A stretch of 25,435 bases of DNA from Chrysochromulina tobinii. Taxonomy: Eukaryota > Haptophyta > Prymnesiales > Chrysochromulinaceae. A program made the translations under genes and the position numbers. Under the pieces are notes generated by a model that saw only the letters and a list, made by a program, of their open reading frames with translations, ran no database searches and was not told the origin of the DNA. Numbering within the stretch: position 1 is the stretch's first letter; every line of letters begins with the position of its first letter. The DNA lies in contig JWZX01002701.1 of NCBI GenBank assembly GCA_001275005.1, positions 1 to 25,435 on the forward strand, in the 5' to 3' direction. This document shows, in pieces, positions 1-10,600 of the stretch.

Positions 1-911
1 CTAGCTGGCCGCCACCATCACACACTGATGGCTGGGCCCCGGATGCCTCCGAGCTGCAGACCTGCATCACTCCGATGCAGGCACCACTCATACGGTAGTG
101 CGAAGGCCCGGATGGCGCGGCGGCGGCCGATGAACGGCTGTCCTCCAGCAGCCTCCAGGCTGTCTCGTACCGGCGAGTACGCCGTCTTTCTCTGGCATGC
201 CTTCTAGCCGAAAGCCTGCCTCGATGGCAACCGTGGCGACCATTTGCGTTAGAGACGTCCTCAAACCTGACGACCTCTCCAACCGATGGTTGCCTCGCCG
301 CCGAGCGCAGTCCGAGGCGACCCGCCTCCTGAACCTCCGCGCTCAGCACACACACACCACGTCCTTGGTCGACGATGGATTGTGCAACGTTGCCCCGGAC
401 CAAGCTCACCCTTTTGCGTGAGTCCGAGCCCTTGACAACCATTCTCAATCGTAATCCTTGCTGACGCCCGCCTGTCTGTCGAAGAGGTCAATCCACACCC
501 CGTCGCCACTTGACAAACCAATGCTGGAAACCGAGACGACACACGCGTGCGCCTCTCGCACAACGTGCGCGCTCACACCGCTGCTCTCGCGGCGACTCTC
601 GCAGAATGGCGGTCACCATCACGAATGACCAGACAGACGAGCATCTCCTTCAAAGATTCTCTCGAGCACCCTCTTGAAGACGCAACATGGAGGCTTCCCC
701 ACGCTGCGCGCGCACGACAAATCACGAACAACAAACGAATCCAGAGCCCTGCACGGCCACCTTGACTTGCCACTAACAATCGCTGACTATGCGCGAAGCG
801 CCTGCCCGAAAGCCAGCAGATTCCCTATGACACTCGCCACTCCGCTTTTCACCTCAGCAGCCTCAGCCAGCGCACGCCCGAGCTCAGCCCAGGTGGCCTG
901 TTCTCGAGCCG

Positions 912-948
912 ACGAAGTCTTCGTGAATCGACAAAAACTTCGCGAAGT
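912..948. repeat. Pair of short inverted repeats (CGAAGT-based)
   Basis: ACGAAG-T-CTTCGT at 912-924 and the perfect palindrome ACTTCGCGAAGT at 937-948 lie 12 bases apart and share the unit CGAAGT in both orientations. They fall in non-coding sequence. A dimeric protein-binding site is possible but unproven. Confidence 0.4.
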
Positions 949-1458
949 CTTTTCCTTTTGATGAATTTTGAGGAATTCTGAATGACACTTTGCCACCGTT
1001 GATTTGACTTGATTGTCCATCAATACCCCCTCAGAGAGTCGCCTTGACTATAATCAGGCTCGCAACCCTCAAAACAAAGCAAAACAAAACAAACAACCAA
1101 TAACCGAATAACGTCACCACCCTTCCCCACAGGGGGAGAGTGGGACCACCCCCCTCTACGGGGGCGGCCACGAGCCCACGACGTCCAACACCGCCACACA
1201 GCAAAGAAAACGAAACCTCCCAACCCACCCCCCGTCGGGAAAGCGGGGTTCGAGGTGTGGGTTCTCACTAAGGGGGGTGTAGTTAGTGTGCACCACAGCA
1301 GACAGTTCCGTACCGTAGTACACGTCCATCCATTGGGGAGGTACGCTGAACCCTAGGGTGCGTGCGTGTATAGGTATGGTCCGGTCACCAAAAGCAAACT
1401 TTCCTAAATTTGTGTCAAGCTCCCCGCGGTACGGTTCGTACACGGCACGAAGTACACG

Positions 1459-1480
1459 ACACACGTGCGCGCGCACACGT
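1459..1480. other. Alternating purine-pyrimidine run (Z-DNA-prone)
   Basis: All 22 bases alternate purine and pyrimidine, with the palindrome GTGCGCGCGCAC at 1465-1476 at the centre. Such runs can adopt Z-DNA under negative supercoiling. No function can be inferred from the sequence alone. Confidence 0.45.
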
Positions 1481-1676
1481 TTGTCGTACACGGACAACGG
1501 TCACGCCGACCGCCGAGATCCGCCGTTCGCCTATCCGCGTCGGCGTGTGCTCGAGTACGTTCCGTCCGCGGTATCATCCACCTTCCACGCGTGCTGTGCG
1601 TTCCGGTTCGGTTCGGGTCGCGGCGTTGAACACCGGAATGGGGTGTACGATTGCGTTGATTGACTTCAGCCGTTAA

Positions 1677-3359
1677 TCAGTTCCGACGGGCGCGAAATCC
1701 AACCCACGAGAGGTACGTCGTCCAGATGAGGAAGCACGCGTTCGTCCATAGTGTCTGCCAGACTAGTGGCATCAGTCGAAAGTTGATTGTCTGGCATACA
1801 GACCAGAAATAGCACGAGCGCCGAATGGTTGTGGGTAGATCACGCCGGAGCTTCTCGAGCAGAATCGCGCGCTTCGCTTCAGTGAATCGAAGCGGCGGCT
1901 CAACGCGCGTGAACACGACATACGTAAAGAAGCCCGCATTCAGCGAAGGCGACATCACGAGCTGGTTCAGAGCCACCTTGCCGATGAGCTGCGCAGTACT
2001 CGTGGCGGCGCGCGGAAAGAGCCGCGCGAGCAGCCCAAACCAAAAGTAGAGCGAAAAGCCGCTCACTAGCGCACCCCAGACCACGATCGAGGCGGAACGT
2101 CTAACGTCCCATGCGGTGTGCGATGCAGCGGGCGCTGCCGAGGACGGCGACGCTGCCAAGCGACGCTCCACCGTTTGGGCAGTGCTGTCCGCGAGCAGTG
2201 AGAGCGCCGCGGCGGAGACGACGTTGGTTGTGATGGGTGCGCTCGTGAGGGCAGCACGGTAGGCGCCGAACGCACCGCCCAGCAGCGACGTCAGCGCTGC
2301 TCCTCCGCGCAACCCATGCTGCATCGTCATCGGTCGCGCCCGTCGACGGCTGCTCTTTCGGAAGGTCGCGAGCACACATTGCGTGCGGCCGTGGCTGTTA
2401 TGCACCGTATATGGCTCCGTGTGCACGGTGCCCGCCGCCTCGAGCGCAGCCACCAGCGGTGTGCTTGCCGCTTCCCATCGCACTCGGGCGCTCAGCAGAT
2501 AAGCAGCGCCGTCGGGCGCGAGGTATGCCTCGATGGCGGCAGCTAGCGCGCTGACCGCGAAGCCTTCGTAGACGAGGTCGGATCCAATGACGATGGGATA
2601 CGTCGTTCTCCGACTGTCCTCAAGCTGCTGTGGTGCGATGCAGTCTTCCCAATCCAGGGCCATCGTGCGCGCGACTTTGCCCACGCCGTTGAGACGTGCG
2701 TTGGCGTCGAGGTTGTCGAGCAGCCGGGCGGTGCTGCATGCGCGCGCTGCGCCGCCCGCCAGGCGCAGCGATGCCTCCTGCTCGTCGAGGTCGCTGAGCA
2801 CGACCTCGCTCGCACCCATCAGCGCCGCAGTGATGCCGCACAGGCCGACGCCCGAGCCGAGCTCGAGGCAACGCTTGCCGCGAACCACGTCTGCGTGCTG
2901 CGTCAGCCAGATGCTCAAGCCGACGGCAGCGTCCCAAACGCAGCATCCAGTCCCCCCGTCCTTGAAGTCGAACTCGCGCACGCGCGCGAGCTGGCCTCCA
3001 GGCATCACAAAGGACCGTGGGCCATCCTCGAACAGACCGAGTTCCTCCGCGATCGTGCCGTCGCTCAGAATAATGGGCGCGGGGCGTTCGCCCTCACTCA
3101 GAAGGGGCATTGATGCTACCCCGTCGTCGTCGTCCTGCAACGGCTGAATTTCGACTGCAACGCACTCCCGGGAGATCACCTCTGCGAGATTTCGCTCCAG
3201 CGCCTCGGCGTCCTCGCTCGCGCAGACGGCGGAGCAAAGGGCGACCTCCACATCCAAGGGCTGGTCGGAGCGCTGGAGGAGCCAAAAGTTGATGGGAACC
3301 GCGCGCGAGAGTTGAAGCTTAGTCGCAAGGGGCACGACGAGGAACATTGTAATCGACAT
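1677..3359 (-). CDS. Fused family-16 methyltransferase / Mpv17-PMP22 membrane protein
   Basis: This 560-residue frame starts at an ATG at 3359. Residues about 125-335 look like a lysine/protein methyltransferase of family 16 (METTL21/EEF2KMT-like). The SAM-binding motif ELGSGVGLCGI lies at 166-176, VWDAA at 141-145, and the family's characteristic acidic motif SDLVYE at 260-265. Residues about 365-556 look like the Mpv17/PMP22 family, which sits in mitochondrial inner or peroxisomal membranes. This half has hydrophobic spans near 424-445 and 465-485 and the family signature from YFWSVCQTINF (517-527) to YLSWVGF (549-555). A basic linker at 335-345 joins the halves without a stop, and methionines at 344 and 346 could start a free Mpv17 protein. 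It is therefore either a true fusion or two genes merged in one frame. The substrate is unknown. It diverges from the gene starting at 3594. Confidence 0.8.
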   Translation of the reverse strand: MSITMFLVVPLATKLQLSRAVPINFWLLQRSDQPLDVEVALCSAVCASEDAEALERNLAEVISRECVAVEIQPLQDDDDGVASMPLLSEGERPAPIILSDGTIAEELGLFEDGPRSFVMPGGQLARVREFDFKDGGTGCCVWDAAVGLSIWLTQHADVVRGKRCLELGSGVGLCGITAALMGASEVVLSDLDEQEASLRLAGGAARACSTARLLDNLDANARLNGVGKVARTMALDWEDCIAPQQLEDSRRTTYPIVIGSDLVYEGFAVSALAAAIEAYLAPDGAAYLLSARVRWEAASTPLVAALEAAGTVHTEPYTVHNSHGRTQCVLATFRKSSRRRARPMTMQHGLRGGAALTSLLGGAFGAYRAALTSAPITTNVVSAAALSLLADSTAQTVERRLAASPSSAAPAASHTAWDVRRSASIVVWGALVSGFSLYFWFGLLARLFPRAATSTAQLIGKVALNQLVMSPSLNAGFFTYVVFTRVEPPLRFTEAKRAILLEKLRRDLPTTIRRSCYFWSVCQTINFRLMPLVWQTLWTNACFLIWTTYLSWVGFRARRN

Positions 3360-3593
3360 CCACTTAGAATATCAGCGCAGCAGCCTGACGGCGGCCGCGG
3401 AGAGAGCGAAGCGAGACCGCTTGACGCGTTTTGATCATTCATATTTTTTGCGAATGAAGTGTGAAAATCGGTGTGAAAAAGCGCTGGCGCTTTTAAATGT
3501 CTACGGAGAGGGAGGAAGCTAGTGCGCTTACACGTCAGTAAACTTCGTCGTCGCGGAACTTGCGCTCACGATCCGCTTCGTCAACGAGTATCC
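3360..3593. promoter_or_regulatory. Shared divergent promoter region
   Basis: These 234 bases separate the start codons of two divergent genes. The gap is more AT-rich than its surroundings (T-run near 3445, TTTAAA at 3492-3497). It contains a perfect hairpin at 3477-3494 with 8-bp arms AAAAGCGC/GCGCTTTT and a 2-base loop. A bidirectional promoter is inferred from the geometry only. Confidence 0.5.
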
Positions 3594-6500
3594 ATGTCGT
3601 GCGTCTTGGCCACGTTGCTCTCCGTCCTGGCCGATGCCAACTTGGAAAGCTTCCTCTCACATTCGGACCTCGCCTCCTTCCTCGGGCTTCACCGTGCGCC
3701 TCTCACGTTGCCAACGGAGCTCAACCTCATCTTCGTCGGCTTCAGCGGCGACGGGGACGCTGCGCTCAATGTCAGCGCTGCAACGCTCGCGCCGTGGTTT
3801 CAGCAGCTGCGCGACATCGTGCCCCACACAGTGCTGCCGTCACGCGAAGACGACGTTGCCGGCAGCGCCGACGGCGCTTTGCAGTACTCGACACGGCTGC
3901 GGGTCCACCGCCTCGCTCCGGAGGTGACACGGCGAATGGAGGAGCTAATCTCTGGCCACCTGCGGCCGGAGCATGTTGGCCCGCGCCACGCCGTCAACGC
4001 CATGATCAGCGAGCACCCGCCTGAGCACCTAGCGCTGCAGATGAGCGCGCACGTGATGAGCACCTTTCTGGGCTCGCTTGCGCGCTCTCTGCGGCTTCCC
4101 GGCTTCAGCCTCTTCGTGCTCAACCCGCGCCGGCCGCACGGCACGCTTCGTATCGGCGGCACGCGGTACGGCAGGTACGGCTACCGTGGTGGCTTCTCGC
4201 GCGACGAGGTGTCCTACCTTCGAGCCTCTGCCGACGCCGCTCTCATCATGCAGGCGGCGGCCAAGAAGCTCTCGCCACACAGTGGCGCGCCTGCCTCGTC
4301 CGCCGGCGGCAAGGGTGCGACCAAGGGGCGCGGCGTTACCGCCGGCCGCGGCGCTGACGGTGCGGACTCTCCGTCAGTCGGCTCCGCTGGCACGGGTCTG
4401 GACGACTTGGCGGCAGCGTGGGCGGCGGGCGAGGCGGTGGAGCTGCTCAGCGGCGCGTTACGGCCCGAGGATGCCGATCTCGGAGTGCGAGGCACCCCCG
4501 AGGCGCTCCTGGCGCGGCTGAGTGCCGCGGTCTTCGAGGCGAGCCACAGCGCGCCTGCCGCACCTGTCTCACAACCCGACGACCGCCAGGCGGCTGCCGC
4601 CAAGAGCGCTGGTGCGGGCGCCATGAACGCCGAAGAAGTTTACACGGCGGGAGCGGCGGCGCGTCTGCATCGGCTGCAGCTGCTCGAGGTCGAGGAGGCG
4701 CTGCGAGCGGGTGAGGGCTCTGTCGGCTGCCTGAGCGACGTGTGGCTGGCGGCTGACGAGCCTCTCGGCTTCGTCGACCTGACAGCGGGTCCCTTCCAGT
4801 GGGGTCCGACCGGTGGCCGAGGCGTACGAACTCTCACGACGCTGCCCGACATGCACACCGACATCGAGACGCCCACAGCCGCTGAGGAGGCTGCCGCGTC
4901 CTCGGCCTCTGGGCTGCCAGACAAGAGGGAGCTCGAGGCAGAGCGCGAGCTCTTGCGCGAGCTCATGCAGCAAGCGTGCGCACGCGCCGATCAGATCGCA
5001 GCCGATCAGATGCGCTCGAGGACAGGCGACGATGATGCGGCGTCCGGCGACGTTGTCTCCGCCGCCGCTGACGCCGCCACGCCCTCTCCACAAGTCACTT
5101 CGGTGGAGCAGAAGGAGTGCGACGCGCTCAGTGCGCGCCTAGAGGTATTCGAGCAGTACCTTGTTCAGCTGAGTCAGGAGGCTGCCGCCGCTCCGCCCGC
5201 GGGGGTGGCAGGGGCGGCGGGGCGGGCGACCACTCGCGCCGGGCGCGCCGCGGCAGCGATCAGCAACCGGCGGGGCTTCCATGCGGCCTGGCATGGGCCC
5301 GCCGACTTGACGGCTGAAAAGGCCGCTTCCGGTGCGGGTAGGTCGATGGGGTCGAGTGCTGACGGCGGGTTGACCGATGAGGTCCTAGGCTGGATGCCCG
5401 GCGGTGTGGGCGACTCACACCTGGCGCCCGTCTGGCTCGAGCCTAGGCTGGCGCGTCTGGGCGCCGCCGCCTCGCTCCTGCAGGCGCATGTGCTCCTGCC
5501 GCCAACGGCCGCCACCGCGCGCAAGCACACGTACGCGAAGCGCGTGGCCTTCCATCTGTACGTGGTGACCGCGCACGCATCGTACGACGCCACGAGTGCA
5601 CTCGCACTTGAGAACTTCGAGCGGGCCCTTCTTGCCCTGCGCCTCCCCTCGCAGCAATTCACCTTCACCACGCATACGCTCGCGCTGTATGAGGACGCGG
5701 GCCTCGCGCTCGCGTATCAGACGTCGCTGCGCCATGCACTGCTCCCTAGCATGCACCCGAGCAGCGGGGCGATCGACTCCACGAAGGTCACTTCCCTCGA
5801 CGCGCGCGAACTTGCTGCGGCATTGCGCCGTGCTGCGCCAACCGAAGACGGCACCAGTGGCAGCGCACCCCCTTCGGCTCAGACATCGAGGGTGGTGCCG
5901 ATCTTCTTCTTTTCGTCGGACGAGGGCGTGCCTCTCTTCATCAATAAGCATTACCTCGCGGTGGCGGTGGACGACATGGTTCTTGTCGTCCAGTCGGACC
6001 ATACCAGCGTGAGCGCAAATACGTTCCTGTGTGACGGAGAGCCGGCGGTGTGGAATCTGCGTCGCCCCTTGCGCGCAGCGCTCTCGGCGACGGCGCAGCT
6101 GCTCGTGGGGATGGTGCCCCTGCACAGGAGTTACAACGCGCACTCACAACGCTCTGAGACCAACTTCCTTTGGAGCGTTGGCAGCTCGCCTCTCGCGGCC
6201 ACTTCGGCGGGCCTCACCTTTGGCACGCATCTCGTGTCCCTGGCCCATCGGCATTATGTAGTCAGCGGCCTTGCAGCCGCGGCGGCAGTGGTTGACGAGG
6301 TGCGGAACCTGCTTGGAGCGATCCGCCCCAGCCGCGATGCATACGCGGTTCTCACGCAGAGCGGCAGCAGTGGGCACCAGGCGCGGCAGCCCCTTGCTTC
6401 GCTGTCTGCCGGCAGCGCGGCCAGCGGCGACGAGGAGGATGGAGGAGGTAGCGCACCGATGCTGCGGCTGCAGACGTCGTTTGCAAAGCTCCGTCAGCTC

Positions 6501-6839
6501 GAGCAGCGTATCCTTTTGTACGCAGCGCGCAGGAACTTTGATGCAGCCTGTAGCCTGCTCCTCTCGTTGCGCACCGAGGCCGATAGAATGAGCACGCTCG
6601 GAGCACAGGTGGCTCGGGCGCTCGCGCCAGCACGCTGTGCGGCCGCAGGTGCTGCAGCGCACGCGACGTCGCATGGGCACTGGACGGCGCGTGCAACCGG
6701 TGTAGACTTGTGGTCTTTGGTGGCACTCGTGCTCGTTGCCCTCACCCCGCTCTGTGCGCTGCTTTGGACACTCTGGCCTCGCCTAGTCCACTTGCTGCCA
6801 GTCCCGCAGCGTAAGAGGCCAAAGGTCAACATCGATTAG
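3594..6839 (+). CDS. Secretory-pathway membrane protein resembling the plant At3g28720/At5g58100 family
   Basis: The frame is open from 3522, but the first ATG is at 3594. That ATG opens a short hydrophobic signal-like stretch (MSCVLATLLSVLADA), so I use it, giving 1081 residues. After an N-terminal domain with LNLIFVGFSGDG come low-complexity Ala/Gly/Ser segments and a possible helical coil near 450-475. The best-conserved block runs from about residue 767 to 867: VPIFFFSSDEG, then DDMVLVVQS, then FLWSVGSSPL. From memory this resembles plant single-pass membrane proteins of the At3g28720/At5g58100 type, the latter reported in pollen-wall formation. A transmembrane span at about 1039-1063 and a short basic tail (PQRKRPK) end the protein, suggesting a large lumenal or extracellular part. 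The biochemical role is unknown. Nothing visible suggests an enzyme. Confidence 0.75.
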   Translation: MSCVLATLLSVLADANLESFLSHSDLASFLGLHRAPLTLPTELNLIFVGFSGDGDAALNVSAATLAPWFQQLRDIVPHTVLPSREDDVAGSADGALQYSTRLRVHRLAPEVTRRMEELISGHLRPEHVGPRHAVNAMISEHPPEHLALQMSAHVMSTFLGSLARSLRLPGFSLFVLNPRRPHGTLRIGGTRYGRYGYRGGFSRDEVSYLRASADAALIMQAAAKKLSPHSGAPASSAGGKGATKGRGVTAGRGADGADSPSVGSAGTGLDDLAAAWAAGEAVELLSGALRPEDADLGVRGTPEALLARLSAAVFEASHSAPAAPVSQPDDRQAAAAKSAGAGAMNAEEVYTAGAAARLHRLQLLEVEEALRAGEGSVGCLSDVWLAADEPLGFVDLTAGPFQWGPTGGRGVRTLTTLPDMHTDIETPTAAEEAAASSASGLPDKRELEAERELLRELMQQACARADQIAADQMRSRTGDDDAASGDVVSAAADAATPSPQVTSVEQKECDALSARLEVFEQYLVQLSQEAAAAPPAGVAGAAGRATTRAGRAAAAISNRRGFHAAWHGPADLTAEKAASGAGRSMGSSADGGLTDEVLGWMPGGVGDSHLAPVWLEPRLARLGAAASLLQAHVLLPPTAATARKHTYAKRVAFHLYVVTAHASYDATSALALENFERALLALRLPSQQFTFTTHTLALYEDAGLALAYQTSLRHALLPSMHPSSGAIDSTKVTSLDARELAAALRRAAPTEDGTSGSAPPSAQTSRVVPIFFFSSDEGVPLFINKHYLAVAVDDMVLVVQSDHTSVSANTFLCDGEPAVWNLRRPLRAALSATAQLLVGMVPLHRSYNAHSQRSETNFLWSVGSSPLAATSAGLTFGTHLVSLAHRHYVVSGLAAAAAVVDEVRNLLGAIRPSRDAYAVLTQSGSSGHQARQPLASLSAGSAASGDEEDGGGSAPMLRLQTSFAKLRQLEQRILLYAARRNFDAACSLLLSLRTEADRMSTLGAQVARALAPARCAAAGAAAHATSHGHWTARATGVDLWSLVALVLVALTPLCALLWTLWPRLVHLLPVPQRKRPKVNID

Positions 6840-7662
6840 CAGGCCCGCGGGCCGCCTTGAAACTCTTAAGACGATCTATGACTAGAGGTTTGGAGAACGG
6901 AAGGTCGCTCGGTAGTTTCTCGGTAGTGCTAGTGGGTATCGATAGTGGGTAGACCATTTCTTTTGAATAATGGTGAATGTCCCGGCTCCCGCCACGTCGC
7001 GCACCGGGCTACCGGCTCGGTGAAGAAGAGTTGACGGGTACGTAAGACTAATTATTAGTACGTAGAACGTACGATTAAGCATTTAACGAGGCGAACGGAA
7101 GGCGGGCTCCGTCGGCAGTCTTCACTCGTCGCAGTCCTCACTCCTCTCCAGCATCAACTCCAGTCTCCACCGCTCCCACGCCAGTCGCGTGTCCTCTCGA
7201 AATGCAAGACTGAGCCTGATGAACCGCGAATTGCTTCGTTTAAGTTTGGACCCTCTAGTGAGCGTGCGGTTGCACACCACGTGAAACGAAACGTAAACGG
7301 GAGAAGGGCCGGAAACAGTCGCCCGGTCCTGGTCGAAGATCAGGACCATCCGAAGCGCTCGCACCCCGCATTGTCCATTTTCGTCTCTTCACTCTAGTCT
7401 GTCGGTGTACCCTTCTACCCTGCCGCCACTTCGCCGTAGCTACACGTTGCGTTTCTGGTCTCTCCAAGCGACCTTAGGTCCGCGTGTAGGAACCGGCTTC
7501 CAATCCGTCTCTCTGAGTCTGAGATTGACATCATGTGCGTCTTTGCTGTGTGTCGTACGACGACACACCTGCCTCTCCATGTCGTGCCTGCGTCCCATTC
7601 TCGGCGTCTCCACGCGCCTTTGGTGGTCATCAATTGCCGTCGCCAGTGGTATCGAGTGCACC
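6840..7662. other. Convergent intergenic spacer
   Basis: Two genes end towards each other here and no convincing coding frame lies between. A 12-bp palindrome (GGCCCGCGGGCC, 6842-6853) follows the upstream stop codon almost directly. A perfect stem-loop lies at 7548-7568. The rest, including a pyrimidine-rich stretch near 7118-7170, shows nothing I recognise. I looked for tRNA arms and found none. Confidence 0.5.
7548..7568. other. Perfect stem-loop in convergent spacer
   Basis: The 8-bp arms GTGTGTCG and CGACACAC enclose the 5-base loop TACGA. It lies about 100 bases past the stop codon of the minus-strand gene ending at 7663, so it could be a 3' UTR structure of that transcript. It may also be chance in GC-rich DNA. 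Confidence 0.35.
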
Positions 7663-10600
7663 CTAGCGGCCGGGGAGTTCCACGGTGGCATTCCGACGGC
7701 CACGGACTCGCCCCCCATTACCTTCTGGGGACGCAGGCGAGGCCGCCATCGGCGTGGTCCATGAGAGGAAGCCATGAGAGTGGATGACAAATGCAGTCTG
7801 CCTCGTGACACGCGGCGGCAGCCGCTGCTGATTAGGGCTGTGAGCGGGCGGTGCCATCGATCCATGCTCGTCCAGCCAGTATCCTCCAGCCAGTATGTCG
7901 ACTGAGCCGGCTACATCGAAGATGGTAGGCCCATCATCTGGGGCGGGCGAATATGGCGGTTTGGACGGGAACGACACCGGCGGCGCGCCAGCAGGGAGGA
8001 CCATCGAGAGGTCAGCGCGGAACCTGAGCGCCTCCGCTTCGCACGGAGACGGATGAAGGAGCGATGGACCACGTGGCGAGATCGGAATGGCCGCAATCTT
8101 GTCCATGAGCGTCACCTGCGTTGCGGAGGAGGGCGGAAGGCGCCGCACGGCGGTGGCACCGCCCCGAGGCGCCCAGGGTGTGAGCAGCGCGCCGAGAAGA
8201 AGCTCGCCCACTGGCGTGCAGTTGAGGCTAGTCGCAACGCCTTCGTTGTCCTCGCCGTGTTTTCCTTCCATCTCCTCATCCACGAGGTTAGGGCCTGCCG
8301 GTGACGGCGGCGCTGACGGTGCCGGCGGCTCAGGCGGCGCGAAGCCCATCGTTGCGAGAGGCGCGCTCGACTCCGACGCACCCGAGGCAAGCGCGGTCAC
8401 TTCGAGCGCTATGGCCTCAGCCTCGTCATTCTCGCCGTCCCATGGCCAATTCCACTGTCGGCCCTCTGCCTCCGCCTCTGGTTCGTCCTCGTCTAGCACC
8501 TCGCCCGCAGTCGGCGCCTCGTACCCCTCGTCGCGGCACCCGTGGCATTTCCAGTTGGGAATGGCCTTCCGAGCGCGTGGGCCACGCTTACCAATGCCGC
8601 AGACCATGCACAGCGTCAGTACCTGCCCACGCTCGTTCAGACGGTTCACTGGCCCATTGGGCTTGTGCAGCGCCTTCTTAGGCACTGCCGCCACTGCGTC
8701 ATCGAATCCGCTGTCAGAGTCGTCGATGACACTGTCGCTGCGGTCACCACGCGGGGCGTGCGCGCTGGTGCTCGCCTGGCAAGGCGGGCGCCTTCCACTT
8801 GTTGCGTGCCGCAGCCGCCGCCGCGCGCTCGGGCACGAGAGCCGCCGGCAGCTCAAAAGCGGGCGCAGCAGCCGAGTGGAGCTCGAGCAAGCTTTCGGCG
8901 ACAAGGCTGTCCGATGCCGTCAGCGGTTCTGTAGTGACCGCGCCCCACTGCGCTGCCACGCTCGATTTGTCAGAGCGCTGCAACTTGGCGGCCCCCGATC
9001 CGAGCGGTGCGGACGAGGATGCGCTGCGCTTGAGGTGCGACATCATCGGGCTAGGGGGCGGCGCTGCGCCCGTGCCCGCAACCGCCATGGCCACGCTCGA
9101 TGACGAATGCGCCGGTGGCGGCGGCTGCATCGGCTCATGGCGAATCGAGAGTGGCGCGCCAGCAGGAGCCTCAAAGCCATCCACGCGCACGAGTGGGACA
9201 GGTGCACTCACGGCGCGTGCACGCGGACGCAGCGCGCCCAGCGGCGGAGCATGCGTGGTCATCTTGGGCTCGGGCGAGATGAGCTGCCGCGCCACGTCTG
9301 CCGCCGTCGGCGAAGGCGCGCGCGAGGGGACACACGAGGAGGCGCGTGATGCGGCACACGAGGGCGCAGCTGAGGGCACAACGGAAGGCGCGCGCGACGC
9401 ATCGCGCGAGATGTGCACGAGGGCCGCTGCTGCGTCGTGGATCTGCTCCGCCACTGCGCCTGAGCGAAGCGATTTCCAGCCCGATCGCACCGATGAGCTC
9501 GTGCCCAGGCCATGGACACCGCAAGCCTGGCGGCTGCTGCTCGAATTCTGGCGAGACGGCGGTCGCGTTGACGGCTGACTTTGGGGCCGTGACGCACTCG
9601 TCGCCTCATCTGGGGCCCTATGGAGAGCGAAGCTTGGCAGGGCCGCGGCCGATGACGGCGGTGCCACATCGGCTGCTTGTGGCGCAAACGCCGCCGATGC
9701 TGCAAATGCCGCAGGCGTGCACGCTGGCGCCGCCGCTGCGGCCGAGCCCGCTGCCACTAAGGCCAAGGAATCTCGTGCGGATGCGGAGACTCGAGCAGAG
9801 GCAACGGTCGCCAGGCCCGGCGATGACGCCATCAGGCCCGAGGGCGGCACTGACAAGGCCGGAGGCAAGGCCGAGGGAACACGCGGCGAAAGTGATGGGT
9901 GGTTGCCCGGGGAAGACGCCTTTGCCGCGCTCGTCAGCGCCGCCTTCACCACGCTGGACAACGCTGCATTCGGCGTGCCAGGCGTCGCTGAGGCCGGCGT
10001 GCCAGGTGGCACGAAGGGGGCCGTCGGGACGGCTGTCATGACTGCCTGAGCCCGCATCAACGCTGCTTGGGCGCTGGCCAGGCTATTCTTGAACCGCTTG
10101 TCGATGCCATCAAGCGACGTGGGGTGCTCGCTACCTCCAGTGGCCGTCAAGAAGAGGTTTGAGCGACACATAGCGGGCGCGACATTCGCGGTGCCCTCGT
10201 CCTCAACGTCCTCAACGATCATCGTGGACCACGCGAGGCCAACGTCATCGTCGTCGTCGGCCGCCTCAGAGCCCTGTACTAGCCAGCACGGCGGCGAGAG
10301 GGGCATCAGTGGCAGCGGGCGGATCTCGGGGTGCCCGTGCGGCGCGGACGGCGACGGACTGGCCGCCAAGAAGGTGTGTGTTCCGGGTGTCGCGCCTTGC
10401 GCGTCGATGCGGCACGGATGCGGCGGGCGTTGGATCGAATGCCACGCCGAAGGCGGCGCCACAGCTTGGGGGTCCTCAACATCCTTGCCAGTCTTGCGCG
10501 CGGTGCGTGGGCCGGCTGGGGTGGCGGCTTGTGCGGAGCATGTTGTCACGCAATTGAATTTCTGCGCCGAAGTGTACAAGGCACCGTCCATTGAGTCCTC

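Larger units (their letters stand above)
1..1676. other. Gene-free left flank
   Basis: I see no convincing gene here. The open frames are short, overlap on both strands and show no domain-like composition. The stretch holds an A/C-rich tract near 1070-1100, a C-rich stretch near 1120-1240, two small inverted repeats near 912-948 and a 22-base alternating purine-pyrimidine run at 1459-1480. It lies downstream of the minus-strand methyltransferase/Mpv17 gene, so it should contain that gene's 3' UTR and polyadenylation region, but I cannot place either. Confidence 0.6.

Noticed and set aside
1020-1497. Several minus-strand frames of 65-113 codons
   Set aside because: They overlap one another in different frames, have low-complexity composition and lie in C-rich non-coding sequence.
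3477-3494. E2F-like site in the divergent promoter
   Set aside because: The AAAAGCGC/GCGCTTTT hairpin does not fit the TTTSSCGC consensus on either strand; I report it only as a hairpin.
3522-3593. 24-codon N-terminal extension of the secretory-pathway protein
   Set aside because: It begins with GTG; the ATG at 3594 directly opens a signal-like hydrophobic segment.
5415-6143. A 242-codon minus-strand open frame
   Set aside because: It is antisense to the most conserved block of the gene at 3594-6839, and its His/Arg-rich sequence is typical of a shadow frame.
8087-9103. A 338-codon plus-strand open frame, and a 259-codon one at 8799-9578
   Set aside because: Both lie opposite the Tudor-like/Cys4 gene and have shadow composition with no motifs.
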